Positions 45,715 through 57,700 of a stretch of DNA of 64,000 bases are shown here, piece after piece. The DNA is taken from contig NC_084886.1 of assembly GCF_958979055.1 (NCBI RefSeq), forward strand, positions 6,772,154-6,836,153. The letters are read 5' to 3'. The stretch comes from Alnus glutinosa. Taxonomy: Eukaryota > Streptophyta > Magnoliopsida > Fagales > Betulaceae. Positions within the stretch are counted from its first letter, which is position 1, and each line of letters opens with the position of its first letter. Both the position numbers and the translations under genes were made by a program. The notes below the pieces were generated by a model. The model was given only the letters and a program-made list of their open reading frames with translations. It was not told the DNA's origin and did not search any database.

Positions 45715-48194
45715 ATTCATAGCTGGTAACGCAAATAGTGGTGCTAAGAATATTGGTTCTATTGCTGGTGCTTCAGCTTCTCCTAGTCCTACTTCTAGTC
45801 TTTTAGATAGCACTATACCTCCCATTAATACTGAGAATGTTGAGAGTGTTGGTGATGTTAGTACTCAGAATCCTAATTCAGTTGAAGCTCTCCCACCAAA
45901 ACCTAAACCAAATGTGCAAAAATCAATTGTATGGGAACATTTTACCAAGATAGAGGGGGGTGATCCAGAAGATCCTAAATCAAAATGCAACTATTGTAGC
46001 AAATTGTTTAGTTGTCACCCTAGAAGGCTAGGTGCTTCATCCATGTTATCACATATCAGAAATAGTTGCAAGAAATATCCTGGTAGGTTTGGCAAATTAG
46101 ATAAGTCACAATCAACCCTGAGTTTTGATGCTAAGAAGGAAGGACAAGTGGGAGAAGGATCTGTTGGCAATCTTGTCATTGCGAAATATAATGTTCAAAA
46201 AATAAGGGAGGCATTAGCTAAGATGGTAATTGTGGATGAGTTGCCTTTTAAATTTGTGGAGGGTGAAGGGTTTCACGATTTTATGAAGACGGTTGAGTCT
46301 AGGTTTAAAATTCCTTCCCGTTACACTGTGATGAAGGATTGTATGAAGATCTTTATATCTGAGAAGGAAAAGCTTAGGGCAATATTCTTGACAACTGGTG
46401 CTCGGGTTTGTCTTACCACTGATACGTGGACTTCAGTTCAAAACCTTAATTATATGTGTGTCACTTGCCATTTTATTGATAGTGATTGGAATTTATATAA
46501 AAGAATTATAAATTTTTCTTTAATTCCTAATCACAAAGGAGAGACTATTGGGAAGAAGATAGAGTCTTGTATGCTTGAGTGGGGTATTAGTAGCATATTT
46601 ATCGTCATGGTTGACAATGGTAGTGCCAATGATACTGCTATTGAGTACTTAAAGAGGAAAAACAAAGATAAGGTGGGTGCCATATTGGATAATGAGTTTA
46701 TGCATATAAGGTGTTGTGCACACATACTTAATCTAATTGTGACTGATGGTTTAAAAGAGGTTAGTGACTCTATTGTGAAGGTTCGAAATGCGGTGAAATA
46801 TGTGAAGTCTTCACCTTCAAGATTTGAGAAATTTAAGGCTTGTATGGAGACAGAAAAAATTCAGTTTAAGGGTTTGTTGTGTCTTGATGTTCCAACTAGA
46901 TGGAACTCCACATATAAAATGTTAGAAGCCGCTGAAAAATGTCGAAATGCTTTACATCTAATGGAAGAAGAAGATGGATACTTTGTTTCTACGTTGTTTG
47001 AGGGAGGGCAAGGGAGAAGGGGTTTGGGACCTCCTGGTTTTGAGGATTGGAAAAATGTTAGGGTCTTTCTCAAGTTTTTAAAACTTTTTTATGATGTGAC
47101 CATGCGACTTTCGGGTTCTTTATATGTGACATCTAATATGTACATCCAAGAGATTTGTAGCATCCAAGCACATTTACAGGCTTTTAGTGAGAGTGGGGAT
47201 TATGTATTAAGTGCCATGGCGGAGAAAATGAAGATGAAGTACAATAAGTATTGGGGAGATCTTGATAGGGTTAACTTGATGTTGTTTGTTGCAGTTGTTC
47301 TTGATCCACGCACTAAATTGGATTCATTAGATTATTGGTTCAAAGAAGTTCTTAGTGTTGAGCAAATGAAGATGAAGTACAATAAGTATTGGGGAGATCT
47401 TGATAGGGTTAACTTGATGTTGTTTGTTGCAGTTGTTCTTGATCCACGCACTAAATTGGATTCATTAGATTATTGGTTCAAAGAAGTTCTTAGTGTTGAG
47501 CAAGCAACTCGAATGATTACAAAATTGAGGTACCACTTGGACAAATTATATGATCACTATGACAACAATGGTGGGAGTTCCTCTCGGGTTCATAAGGGCA
47601 GTGATTCGTCAACCACAATAGATGAAAGTGAGAGTATTGACAATTCATTTCATTTCATTTCATGAGTAAGTTTCAAAAGTACCGGGCTTCTAAAAGTGAT
47701 GTAGAAAGCAAATCGGAACTAGATCGGTATTTGATGGAGGATGTAGAGAAAATGAATGTTAATTTTGATATTTTGAATTGGTGAAAGGTGAACTCAACCA
47801 AATTCCCAGTAATTGCCCAAATAGCACGGGATGTTTTAGCGATTCCCATTACAACGGTTGCTTCAGAGTCGGCTTTTAGCACTGGAGGGCGTGTTTTGGA
47901 CCCTTTTTGGAGTTCGTTGGCTCCAACAACAGTTGAAGCCTTGCTATGTTCACAGAATTGGTTAAGGTCGAAACCCATAAGCGATGGCAATGGTTATGAT
48001 TCAGAGATAATTGATGATGCTGAAAGTTATAGGCTCGAATCAGGTAAGCTTTGAGCTTTCTATTATTTATATATTCATTTACTCTATTTATCAAATTTGA
48101 ATTATGATTGTAAATCTTTTTTTCTTTTTTCTTTTTATTCTCCTTTGTAGAAATAACTTTGAAGAACGTCAGCATTTTGCTTGAAGATGATTAG
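45715..48194 (+). pseudogene. hAT transposase (RICESLEEPER-like) of hAT-1
   Basis: The coding exon begins after the acceptor TTGTAG (45709-45714); an upstream exon with the start codon is not resolved. Domains in order: a Ser/Pro-rich leader, a BED zinc finger (CNYCSKLFSCH ... SHIRNSC), the hAT catalytic region (CLTTDTWTSVQN, VTCHFIDSDW, VDNGSANDTAI, HIRCCAHILNLIV, DVPTRWNSTYKML), a DUF4413 region, and the hATC dimerisation domain (PVIAQIARDVLAIPITTVASESAFS). It ends across a short intron at TAG 48194. Lesions: an exact in-frame 138-bp duplication (47228-47503), an extra TTTCA unit near 47650-47665 that shifts frame, and TGG to TGA in the LNWW motif near 47783. Otherwise the frame is long and fresh, so inactivation is recent. 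Confidence 0.9.
47228..47503 (+). repeat. Exact in-frame tandem duplication in the hAT-1 transposase
   Basis: Two apparently identical 138-bp units (47228-47365 and 47366-47503), encoding 46 residues starting MKMKYNKYWGDLDRVN and ending EVLSVEQ. No differences were seen between units, so the event is very recent or an assembly artefact. Confidence 0.93.
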
Positions 48195-50439
48195 TTGAAG
48201 ATGCTGCCATGCGGGGTTTCTTGTTTTTTGTTGCTGGTTTAGAGCATTCAGTTGTTGATGGAATTATTGATTTTTTTTGTGTTCATTGATTCTACTAAAT
48301 TACGGATTCTATTCTTTTGTTGGGACTTTTAATTTTTGTTGTACTAAGTTTCTATTTTTATTTTGGTTGGAACTTTAAATTTGTTGGACAGTTGGACTAA
48401 GTTTCTAATTCTTTTGTTGGAACTTTTAATTTCTATTGGACCAAGTTTATGTGTTTTTTTTTTTGGTTGGAACTTTTAATTTTTTTTGTGTTCATGCTTA
48501 AGCAACTTAGCTATTGATTTAAAATTTGTTTTGATTATTGATGCTATGATGCATCATGTAGTGAACAATATATATTACAGTAATACTAAATTACTTGTGT
48601 GATTGCTAGGTAAGGACATAAGGTAACCTTGTGTGAAGGCTTGCATCAGTAGCAGACTAGCAGTGGACTAGTGTGACACTGATTGCTAGCCTGTTAGGTT
48701 TGTTCACATTGATGAATGTTGGGGAATTGAGGACAGACGTGGACCACATACATACCATTCTTGAATCTTGCATAATGGTTTAGGCCTTTAGGGCCCATAA
48801 TATATTTGTAAAAATAATAAGAAGAAAAACAAATAGAATACCCGAACCTGCAAAACCCGCCCCCAATCCGTGGTACCCGTGGCCCATCGGATTGACCATT
48901 AAATACTAGGGTTGCGGATCTTGATTTTTAAATCCGTTCACTGCGGGGCGGGTTGTAGAAAACATGTAAATCCGGCCCAATCCGGCCCGCGCCCACCCTT
49001 AACTATAACTACAAAAGTAAAAGACTAAGAGCAAAATGATTACTAACGACGTAGCCCGAAACATTCTCCCATTATTTTGACCCAACCCTAATTCTCGACG
49101 TAGTTTAGCATAATGTTCATTGCATTTTCTTTCAATCATTTTCTCAACTTTGTCATTATCATCATGTCTCATTTCCTCCATTTATTGTAGATATTCCATT
49201 AAACCTTTTTTCGTAAGCGGACATCTCCTTATCAGCCCATTTAAAAAAGTCACAGTCACCGGCTCTCTGCGTGAAAAAAAGAAAAAAAAAGAGAGGCAAA
49301 TATGTCAAACTACTAACAACGACATATAACACAAAGCTAATTTCAAGATTTACCTTGTAGTTAATACATCCATACCACTTTCTAGCGGGATTAGTCTCAG
49401 TCCAAGAGTTCCTAACACGTGCAGGAACACCACAGTAACATAACGGGGGACCACTTGACAAATCACTGGTTGTAGACATTTGGTAATGCCTACACAAAAT
49501 ATTGCATGCAACAGAACCAATGAGACATTTAACTGATTGCAAATAAGGTGCAAGTTTAAACTACACTACAAGCAATATGGAGGGCCCATATTTTGTTCCC
49601 TGGATTGCATTGGCCGAAACAGGTTAAGCTAGGTCAAAACAAATCATCAAAGTAATCCTAGTTGAACTCCCTATGGGAAACAAATGTTTAGGCTAATAAT
49701 ATGATGGACCGAAACAAACATCAGTGCAAATCAGCTCAATTTTTCTCCAACAATAAATACAGTTCATTAGGTATGACTTACAACATTGGTTTTGTAATTG
49801 AAATCAAGCAATAAACTACACCTACAGGTGCTCAGCTACTTAGCAATATTAGTTGAAAGTTAAAGTTAGCAAGATGCCCAGTAATTGTTGCTCTAGCTTT
49901 GACAAACAAAGGATTGCAGCTATAGAATTGAATTTCATCAAACATAACTCATGCATTCAAACATTTCATCAAACACCTACCCATTTACGCATTTCATCAA
50001 ACACCCACTGTGCATCACAAAAATCTCAACAAAGATAAACCCCATCAAACACCCATTTGTCCACAAACTCAAACTTAAATAGAACCCTAAGAATTGTTCC
50101 AAATTAATTAAATAAAACCCTAAAATTGAAACAAAATAAAACCTAAAAACCTGACCTTGTTTCGAGTTGTCAAGGGTGGCGAGCTCGTCGGCCTCTGTCA
50201 ACAGAGACGAAAACAGCGATGACCTTTGGGGGCTACCGGAATGCGTCGACCGGTGTCCTCCTTCGAGCTGCTGCTTTGGAATGCGTCGCCGGCGTGTGGA
50301 GAGGCGACCTTCAGGGGCTGCCAACACGACAAGGTTAATCGGTTCCACTTGAAGACGAGATCAAGCGTGGGGCATGGGGAGTGAGGTACTCGCGAGTGAC
50401 TTAAACCATTAGAACCATTTGAAGTGCAGCATATATTTC

Positions 50440-50653
50440 AGGTTTGTACAGAGGGGCAATTTCGGGCTTTTGGGGCTAAAAATATCACGTGCACGACACG
50501 TGACTTGTTTCCATCAATTTGATGACTTAAACTGACGGAGGGGGCCAAAAATGAGAGGTTAGTAGTTTGGGGGGTCGGAGTGCAAGTGTTGGTAGTTCGG
50601 GGTGCCATCCGGAGAAAGGGTAGTAGTTTGAAGGGCTAATATATATTTTTCCC
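50440..50653 (-). repeat. Right terminal inverted repeat of the MULE
   Basis: Complement of the left terminal repeat. It carries about 60 bp of extra sequence made of two more diverged copies of a roughly 30-bp module containing (A/G)AACTAC(C/T)A. The outer end is ATATATATTTTTCCC at 50653. Confidence 0.9.
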
Positions 50654-50662
50654 AAAATTTTA

Positions 50663-51288
50663 AATTTTAACTAACGTGGCATTACATTCACAATGTTATA
50701 TCATGTAAACCCTTAACTGTGTAAAATAAAAATCTTAACCATTAAAAAAAAAAAAAAAACTCAATTTTAAGTGAAATGATTGAGCGAGGATACTATTCCA
50801 TTCCCCAATTCTAAACTCTTTTGAGTCAACTCTAACCTGGCCAAGAAACTTATAAAGCATACTCTAAATCCGTTTGGACCTGACGGATTAATACAGGCAT
50901 GATGAGACGTGTTGGTAGACATATATATTAGTATGAAACAGTTGGAATTAATCTAATTCTGATGTATTTTTTTTGGATCTACAGTTATGGAGTAACAATA
51001 TTTACCAAAAAATGTTATACGTTAACGATCAATTTGTGTAACAATAGAGTTAATCCCTTTTTTCATTCATATCTTGGATTGGCAACACATTAGTCGTTTA
51101 AACAAATTCGTAATACTTCACTCATCAGAGCTTCAAATTCTAATTCTCTTGTGAATTCTACAAATAAATGTGAACAAGAAAAAAAATAAAAAAAAATCCA
51201 ATCAGAGCCCTTTTTTTAATTTTCTTCAACAATTACAAAACTAATATCAACATTATTTATGTCCTTTCAATATTGAGGACCCTCGTTA
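50663..51288. other. 3' flank of GT61-B with diverged copy of a repeat unit
   Basis: 50905-51080 (GAGACGTGTTGGTAG, TTGGATCTACAGTTATGG and ATCTTGGATTGGCAAC landmarks) is a diverged single copy of the unit tandemly repeated at 62640-63980. The unit therefore probably marks the 3' flank of GT61 genes in this cluster. No coding sequence. Confidence 0.55.
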
Positions 51289-52301
51289 CTATCCCTCTTT
51301 GTCCATGAATTTTTTGGCCTTCTTGTACGCTTCCTTCAAGTACTCTCTAAATCTTACAATGTCCAACTTAACATTTTGATCCACCAAGTATATTTTCATA
51401 GTCTCAAGATTGGAAAAGTTGGATCCTCGAAAAGCAACCGGGTCTTTTATAATCATTTCATCATTGCTATACTTGTCTATGAAGCTGCTCTCCTCCGCCT
51501 TTATCCTGTACTCCATGTACTCTAACCCCATTGCTCTTGCCGACCTTTCAAAGCACACCTCTGCCACCCATTCCGCCCCAAGCAGCACCACCTGAATAAA
51601 CACTGAGCCAGGCCAGAGAAACAACGAATGTGTAAGCGTTGTGCCGTGTATCCCGGTCATTGCATGACTCAAATTTATAAACGCATCGGATTCCCTTAGA
51701 GGGGTCCCACGTGTTGGCTCGAAAACAGTCACATCAAAACCAACATTTTCTGCTTCAAGTTTCACTTCATTTTGGTTCAAGAGCAAGCGGCCAGCGCTGC
51801 CAGTGCGACCGGCTAACAGAAGAAGTGGTCGGGATCTTGGAAGGTTTTTGACCTTATGACTTTGGTTGTAGGCTATACCGAGGAAGGCGCGGAAATGCTT
51901 GAAGGTTTTTGAGTTTGGTGTCAATGCAGGGTTTATGTTCATACCATAATGTGTTATCATACCGACACTGGTAGAAGGAAATCAGTGGGTGGCAGTATCA
52001 TTGTTAAGGTTTATGATAGGGTTATTGTTGAAAGTGCGTAACAATTCTCTATACTTGATGATCCACCAATCACGAGCATGCGATATCACAAGCACAACAT
52101 CTTGATCGGGGAAGATTGTATTGATGGTGATGTAAAGGGGGATGAAGCCATCATTGAACTCGTGGAAGAAGCCAGTGTACCCACCAACGCTAAATACCAG
52201 GGTCGGAGCCTTGTGTTGGATTTCACATTTTGGGCTTGGAGGGCCTGCCATGAGGGTTACCTATGTGATTAAGGAAATCGTCAAATTTTCCATCTTGCGA
52301 G

Positions 52302-55300
52302 TAAAGGTGGGCAAATTATCCGATTACCGATTATCCGCCGACCATCACCGAACCGACTTCGACCGCCTACCGATAAAATATTTAATCAGAATTCGGAATA
52401 AAATTAAAATTTCGATTTCTTGTCGGTCGGTAATCGGAATAACCGATTGTGTAGTCGATAACCGACCCGACCCGACCAGTCTAAACGGCGTTGTCCAGCG
52501 CTTTAGTTAAACGACGTCGTTTTTCGCTTGTCAAAACGACGTCATTTGCGTATAAATTAAAACGGCGTCATTTTGATTTAGATCAAAAACGAAGCCGTTT
52601 TGAAAGACATATATATTCATACTTTGTGGAAACCCTCGAATTAGAAATTTCGAATCACTCAACTCACTCTCACTCGACTAGTCGACCCACAGCGTCGTCT
52701 CCCCCTCTCCCCAAACGGCCAAACCTAGAAACCCTAGGCCCTAGCCCGTTCGCCAATCGCCCCTCCGGCCGAGTCCCAGTCGAGTCCGACGAGTCAGTCT
52801 CTGAGTCTCTCTCACATAGTCACAATCCCACTCAGCCACTCTCGTGTAAACTGTGTAGTCGTGTTCGGTGAATCGATGTTCCGTGTTCCGGTGGACCCCA
52901 GCCCAAATAGGCCAAACCCATAAATGAGAAACCCTAGTCCCTAGCCCGTTCGCCAATCGTCCCTTTTCTCAAGGCCCCAAGGTTAGTTTTTTTTTTTGTT
53001 AGTTTTTTTCAGTAGTTGTTAATGTTTAGTTGCATTTGTGATTTGGAAATGTTTGGTTTAACAAATCCATTTTTTTTTCACAGTCAGAGACTTTTTTCGG
53101 TGGTTGTTTGGATCTGGTGGTGCACTGCTCGACTCTGCTAGACTGCTGCTAAGTGGTAATTTACTATTATACATTTAGATATATATTCTTGAGTTAAAAG
53201 TTCACTGCTTTACTTCTCATATAATTTGGTTGTGTGAAATGTAGGAATATGGTATGCATAGATTGTGTTAATTTGCTATTGAATTTGTAAGCAACAGTGG
53301 GTATTTAGTGATTTTTTAATAGTAATATAGTATAAACAGACTATTGATTCTAAATATTTATTTAGAAAAATTGTGGGTATTTAGTGATTTTTTAATCAAT
53401 TTAGTTCTCTCTGGTTCTCAACATTATGCATTGGCCGGGCTCAGCACATGCTTGGTTCTATTATACTATATTACTATTATACATGAATGATAGAATATAG
53501 AATATTAGTGAACTTTTAACTCAAGAATATATATCTAAATGTATAATAGTAAATTACCACTTAGTTTTCATGTTAATGATGTTTCTGGTCGAAGTTTTTT
53601 TTTTTTTTTTTTGGGTCTTTTCAGTGTTTTCACTAAATATAACATGTGCTGCATCTTATGATTCTTATTGCAGTGAATAAAAATAAAGCAAAAAAATCTT
53701 GAAAAAATAATCTTGATTCTTGTTGTAGATTTTATATAAGTTTGGGAAACTTTCTTTCTAACATGAATCCACCACTAGCATTATAAATTTATACTAGTTT
53801 ATGATGCTTATTGTTATTGATCATGCTTTTTTTTCTTTTTTCTTTTTTCTTTCTACTTTGATTCTTAAAATCCCAAATCAGTTTAATATTTTGCCATTTT
53901 GTAACTTTTGTTGATGTCAAGTGCGGCATTTTGTTGTCATTTTTTCAGATGGATGGATCTACACATACTAGTGGTTCTAAAGGTAGTAGTGGTACACCTA
54001 GAGCTAAAGGTGGTATTACACCTACTGGTCCTACACCTACACCACCACCTCCACAAGTATGTACACCTACTCATGGACCTCCTGGTCCGATAAGCACACC
54101 TACACCATCACCACCAGTAGGTACACCTACATCTTCTGCATCAACCACTGCTTCTTGTTATCATTATCCACCATCTCCTATTGATAATTTGATGGGTGGG
54201 GTAGATATAGATGAGGATAATGATTCTGATGAGATGGAAACTGATAGGTCTACTGGTTCTATGAGAGGGCGTGGTGGTCGTCCACCACTTCCTAAGAAGA
54301 GAAAAACTAGAAAAGTGGCGAAACCATCTATAGTTTGGGAGCATTTCACTAAAGATTTAAATAGTCCTGAAGATAATCTTGTGGCACACTGTAACTATTT
54401 TGAGGCTCCGTATATATGTGTCATATAATATCCTGAAGATAATCCTCTAACATGTTGTATCATGTCAAGACTTGCCAAAAGTACAGGAGTTTAAAAGCTG
54501 ACCAAGATACCTCTCAAACTAAGTTTACTTTTTCATCTAGGCAGACTCGGGGTAGTAAGAACCTAATGATTGCAAAGTATTCTAAAAAACTCATTAGGGA
54601 TACACTCTGTGAGATGATCATTGTTGATGAGATGCCTTTTTCGACTGTGGAGAGGATGGGGTTTAGGAAATTGTTTAGCGTTCTTGAGCCTAGATTTAAG
54701 CTTCCTTCCCGGTATATAGTGATGAAAGATTGTGTCAAGATGTTTATGAATCTTAAGAATACAATGAAGGCTGAGTTTTTGATGAGTGGCTAAAGGGTTT
54801 GTTTGACCACTGACACATGGACTTCAATTCAGAATATGACTTACATGTGCATTACTGGCCATTTCATTGACCAATCTTGGAAGTATCACAAAAAGATATT
54901 GTCATTTCGCCAAGTGTCAAATCACAAGGGGCCAACAATTGCAAGGGAAGTAGAGCAATGTTTGGTAAATTGGGGAATTTGAAGGTTGTTGACAATATCT
55001 GTTGACAATGCAAGCGCAATTGATTTTTTTTTTTAAAAGAAATTTGGGTAATAATGATGTTCTTTGTCGCCACGAGTTTATTCATGTAAGGTGTTGTGCC
55101 CATATTCTCAATCTTATTGTGCATGAGGGTTTGAAGGATAAGATGATTCAATAGTAAAGGTTCGAAATATGGTGAAGTATGTGAAGGGATCCCCTCATAG
55201 ATTGGCCCAATTCAAGTCTTGTGCGGAAAGAAAAACAATTGCATGTAATGCTTCCTTGAACCTTGATGTTCCCACTAGATGGAACTCCACTTATACCATG

Positions 55301-57700
55301 TTAGAGGTGGCGGTGAAATATGAAAGGGCCTTTGATTTAATGATAGACGAAGATTCAAATTTTGTAATGTATTTGTGTGATGATGGGCTAGGGAAAAAGG
55401 GGTTGGGGCTTCCAAATGATGATGATTGGGCTAATGTCCGACACTTTATAAAATTTTTTAAAGTGTTTTATGATGTGACTGTGCAGATATCGGTGTCCTT
55501 GTACTCAACTACCAACATATATTTCTCTAAACTGCAGAAAGTTTATAATTGTTTGATGGCGTATTGTGGTAGTGATGATGATAAGTTGAGTGCCATGGCT
55601 TTCAGAATGAAATTGAAATATGATAAGTATTGAGGAGACTTTGAGAAAATTAATCCATTGTTGTTCATTGCTTCTGTGCTTGATCCTCGTTACAAGATAG
55701 AAGTATTGGAGTTTTGGTTCTTGAGTAATATAGGGGAAACAAAAACAAACCGAATTGTCTCCAAGTTGAAGAATATTTTGGAACAATTATATAGTCACTA
55801 TGCTATGCATGATGGAGAAAGTGGGCCTAGTGGGGCAAGAATGTCAAATAAAAGTCGGATTTGCTCAACTTCAACCTCATTGGGTGTGGGACTGGGTAGT
55901 GGTACTTCTTATGATCCTGACTTGGATAAAGATGCTTTGACGGACTTCCATACATTTCGGGCAAGGAGAAATTTGATGCTAGCTCGGACAGAGATAGAAA
56001 AATATTATGTGGAGGGTGTTGAGACACCAAGTCAAAGCTTTGATATCTTAATGTGGTGGAATTTAAACTCAGCAAAATATCCAGTTCTTTCCCGGATTGA
56101 GCGAGATGTCTTAGCCATTCCACTTACCACCGTTGCTTCTGAGTCTGCATTTAGCACTAGAAGTCGCGTCATAGATTGTTTTCGGAGTTCTTTAGCTTCA
56201 AAAACAGTGGAGGCTCTTATATGTACTCATAATTGGTTGAGATCTACTTGGAGTGAGCATGATGAGCCAGGCAAGGACTTGCTTTTGCCTAGTGTTGAAG
56301 ATGAAGAGAGCTACAAGCTTGGCTTAGGTAATATACTAATATTTGTTATTTAACTTATTTGTTTCAATTGATTGAATTGATTTTTACTAATACTTTAAAA
56401 ATTGCATTGTAAAAGAAATTTTGTCTAATTCCATCACACTTGACGACGAGTAAGGCTCGAGGGATGTACTTTGTCAAGAATGTTTATTTGGTAAGTTTTT
56501 TGCACCCTATTATTATCTTACTTGATATTTATTTCTTGTCTTCTTTATAGTTTATATGGTCTTTTATTATTGTTATTTGATCACTAACATTTAACTTTGT
56601 TTATGTGTTGGTTTTTTTTATTATTATTAATATTGAAGGATGCAAATCATGCAAATTGAAGGTTTATGAATTTCTGATCGAGGTGGCTCATAGAACTTTG
56701 GATTTGGGAATGGTTGATACAATGATAATTGATTTTAAGATTTTAAATGATTGACCGATTGTAATCGTTTAATTTTCTTTGCTTTGCTTTTGATTTTGTT
56801 TGAGAATAGGTTGAATTGCTTTGCTTTGCTTTCATTTCCTTTTGAATTATGCTTTTGTTTGCTTGCTTTTAAGTTTTATGCTTGCTAGACCTTTAATATA
56901 TGTAATTTGTTTTTTGTTTTTTTGAATTTTGATATTAGAAAGTAGTTTGGAATGTGTTATTAGGTTATGTAATTATGTTGGGTTTATATTGTGAGTATTA
57001 GAAAGTAGTTTGGATTTGGAATGTGTATGTGGTTATCAGGTTATGTAACTTATGTTATGTTGGGTTTATTGTGAGTATTAGAAAGTAGTTTGGAATGTGG
57101 TTATGTTGGTATGTTTTGCTCTATTCACTTTATTCAGTTTATTGGAAATTTGGAATGTGGACCATGTGGTAGTTTGATTGTTGGAACTCTTGAATGTTGG
57201 TATGTTAGTATGTTGGTTGGATTTATTGGAATATGGTAATTTGGTTACATTTACTAAGAACCCATCAAACATTTTTATTAAAAAAAGAAAAAAAAAAAAA
57301 AAAACCAGCAAACTGATAAAAGATATAAAGTTAGAAAGTTTTTACAAGTTGGATCCAACGTCCAAAATTTCAAATTGTCCAATTTGAAAATTAGACATGT
57401 ATAATTGTGGGCCAGTTTGGTAATTTAAAAAGCCTAGCCTGTAAAACTGAAAATTTCAAATTTAAAAGCCTAATTTTAAAAAACCAATTGAAAAAGTCCA
57501 ATTTTGAAAAGCCCAAGCCCAAATTGGGAAAAAGCCCATATGCTACCGATTTACCCGACCGACTTTCCGATTTATCCGACAATTTCGAAAATTATGTTTG
57601 ACGAAAAACTGTCGGGTGTTTTTCCGACTTTACCGACAAGGGGCGGGTCGGTAATCGGAAATGACATTTCCGACACCGACTTACCCGATACCCACCCCTA
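52302..57700 (+). mobile_element. hAT transposon 2, inserted in GT61-B
   Basis: A 5399-bp element with termini TAAAGGTGGG and CCCACCCCTA, flanked by a perfect 8-bp target duplication CTTGCGAG (52294-52301 and 57701-57708). Subterminal regions are packed with CCGA(C/T)-type motifs on both ends (52320-52480 and 57545-57690), plausible transposase-binding arrays. It is a different family from hAT-1, as the subterminal motifs differ. It carries a heavily mutated transposase. Confidence 0.95.
53949..56453 (+). pseudogene. hAT transposase of hAT-2, heavily degraded
   Basis: Starts at an ATG directly after an acceptor (TTTTTTCAG, 53940-53948) with a Pro/Thr/Ser-rich leader. It ends, across a short intron, at TAA 56453. 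Recognisable parts: a BED-type region truncated after VAHCNY (a key Cys is replaced by Phe, followed by a stop near 54428), MLYHVKTCQKY, MIIVDEMPF, CLTTDTWTS (after a TAA at 54791-54793), VRCCAHILNLIV, DVPTRWNSTYTMLE, a TGA near 55632, and the hATC domain (LSRIERDVLAIPLTTVASESAFS). Multiple stops and shifts show it is much older or longer inactive than hAT-1. Confidence 0.88.

Larger units (their letters stand above)
44080..49001 (+). mobile_element. hAT transposon 1, nested in the MULE
   Basis: A 4922-bp element with termini TAGGGGTGG and CCACCCTTA (one mismatch as inverted repeats). It is flanked by a perfect 8-bp target duplication ACTATAAC (44072-44079 and 49002-49009). Both subterminal regions carry GC-rich arrays (CCGCCCCGCCCCGCCCC at 44125-44142; GCGGGGCGGGTT near 48941). 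It encodes a hAT transposase with recent lesions. Confidence 0.95.
44039..49479 (-). pseudogene. zf-GRF / single-TM passenger gene of the MULE, split by hAT-1
   Basis: Minus-strand gene with exon 1 at 49354-49479 (42 codons from an ATG reading MSTTSDLSSG). Exon 2 starts at 49266, runs to 49002, and resumes after the hAT at 44079 down to the stop at 44039. Exon 1 plus early exon 2 form a GRF zinc finger (CYCGVPARVRNSWTETNPARKWYGC ... CDFFKWAD; Cys and the family's KW-GC spacing are visible). A coiled-coil stretch (DDNDKVEKMIERKC) and a C-terminal membrane helix (SLVIILLLVFYF) follow. A frameshift and an in-frame TAA near 49185-49205 break the frame after MSAYEKR, independently of the hAT. Proteins of this type are common in plants, often inside MULEs; their role is unknown. 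Confidence 0.8.
38533..50653. mobile_element. Autonomous-type MULE (12.1 kb), decayed
   Basis: Long terminal inverted repeats were read directly: 38533-38681 (starts GGGAAAAATATATATTAGCC) and its complement at 50440-50653. They are flanked by a perfect 9-bp target duplication AAAATTTTA (38524-38532 and 50654-50662). The interior holds a MURA-type transposase pseudogene on the plus strand and a zf-GRF passenger gene on the minus strand, plus a nested hAT at 44080-49001. Without the hAT the element would be about 7.2 kb. Frameshifts and stops in the transposase show it is now immobile unless helped in trans. Confidence 0.93.
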
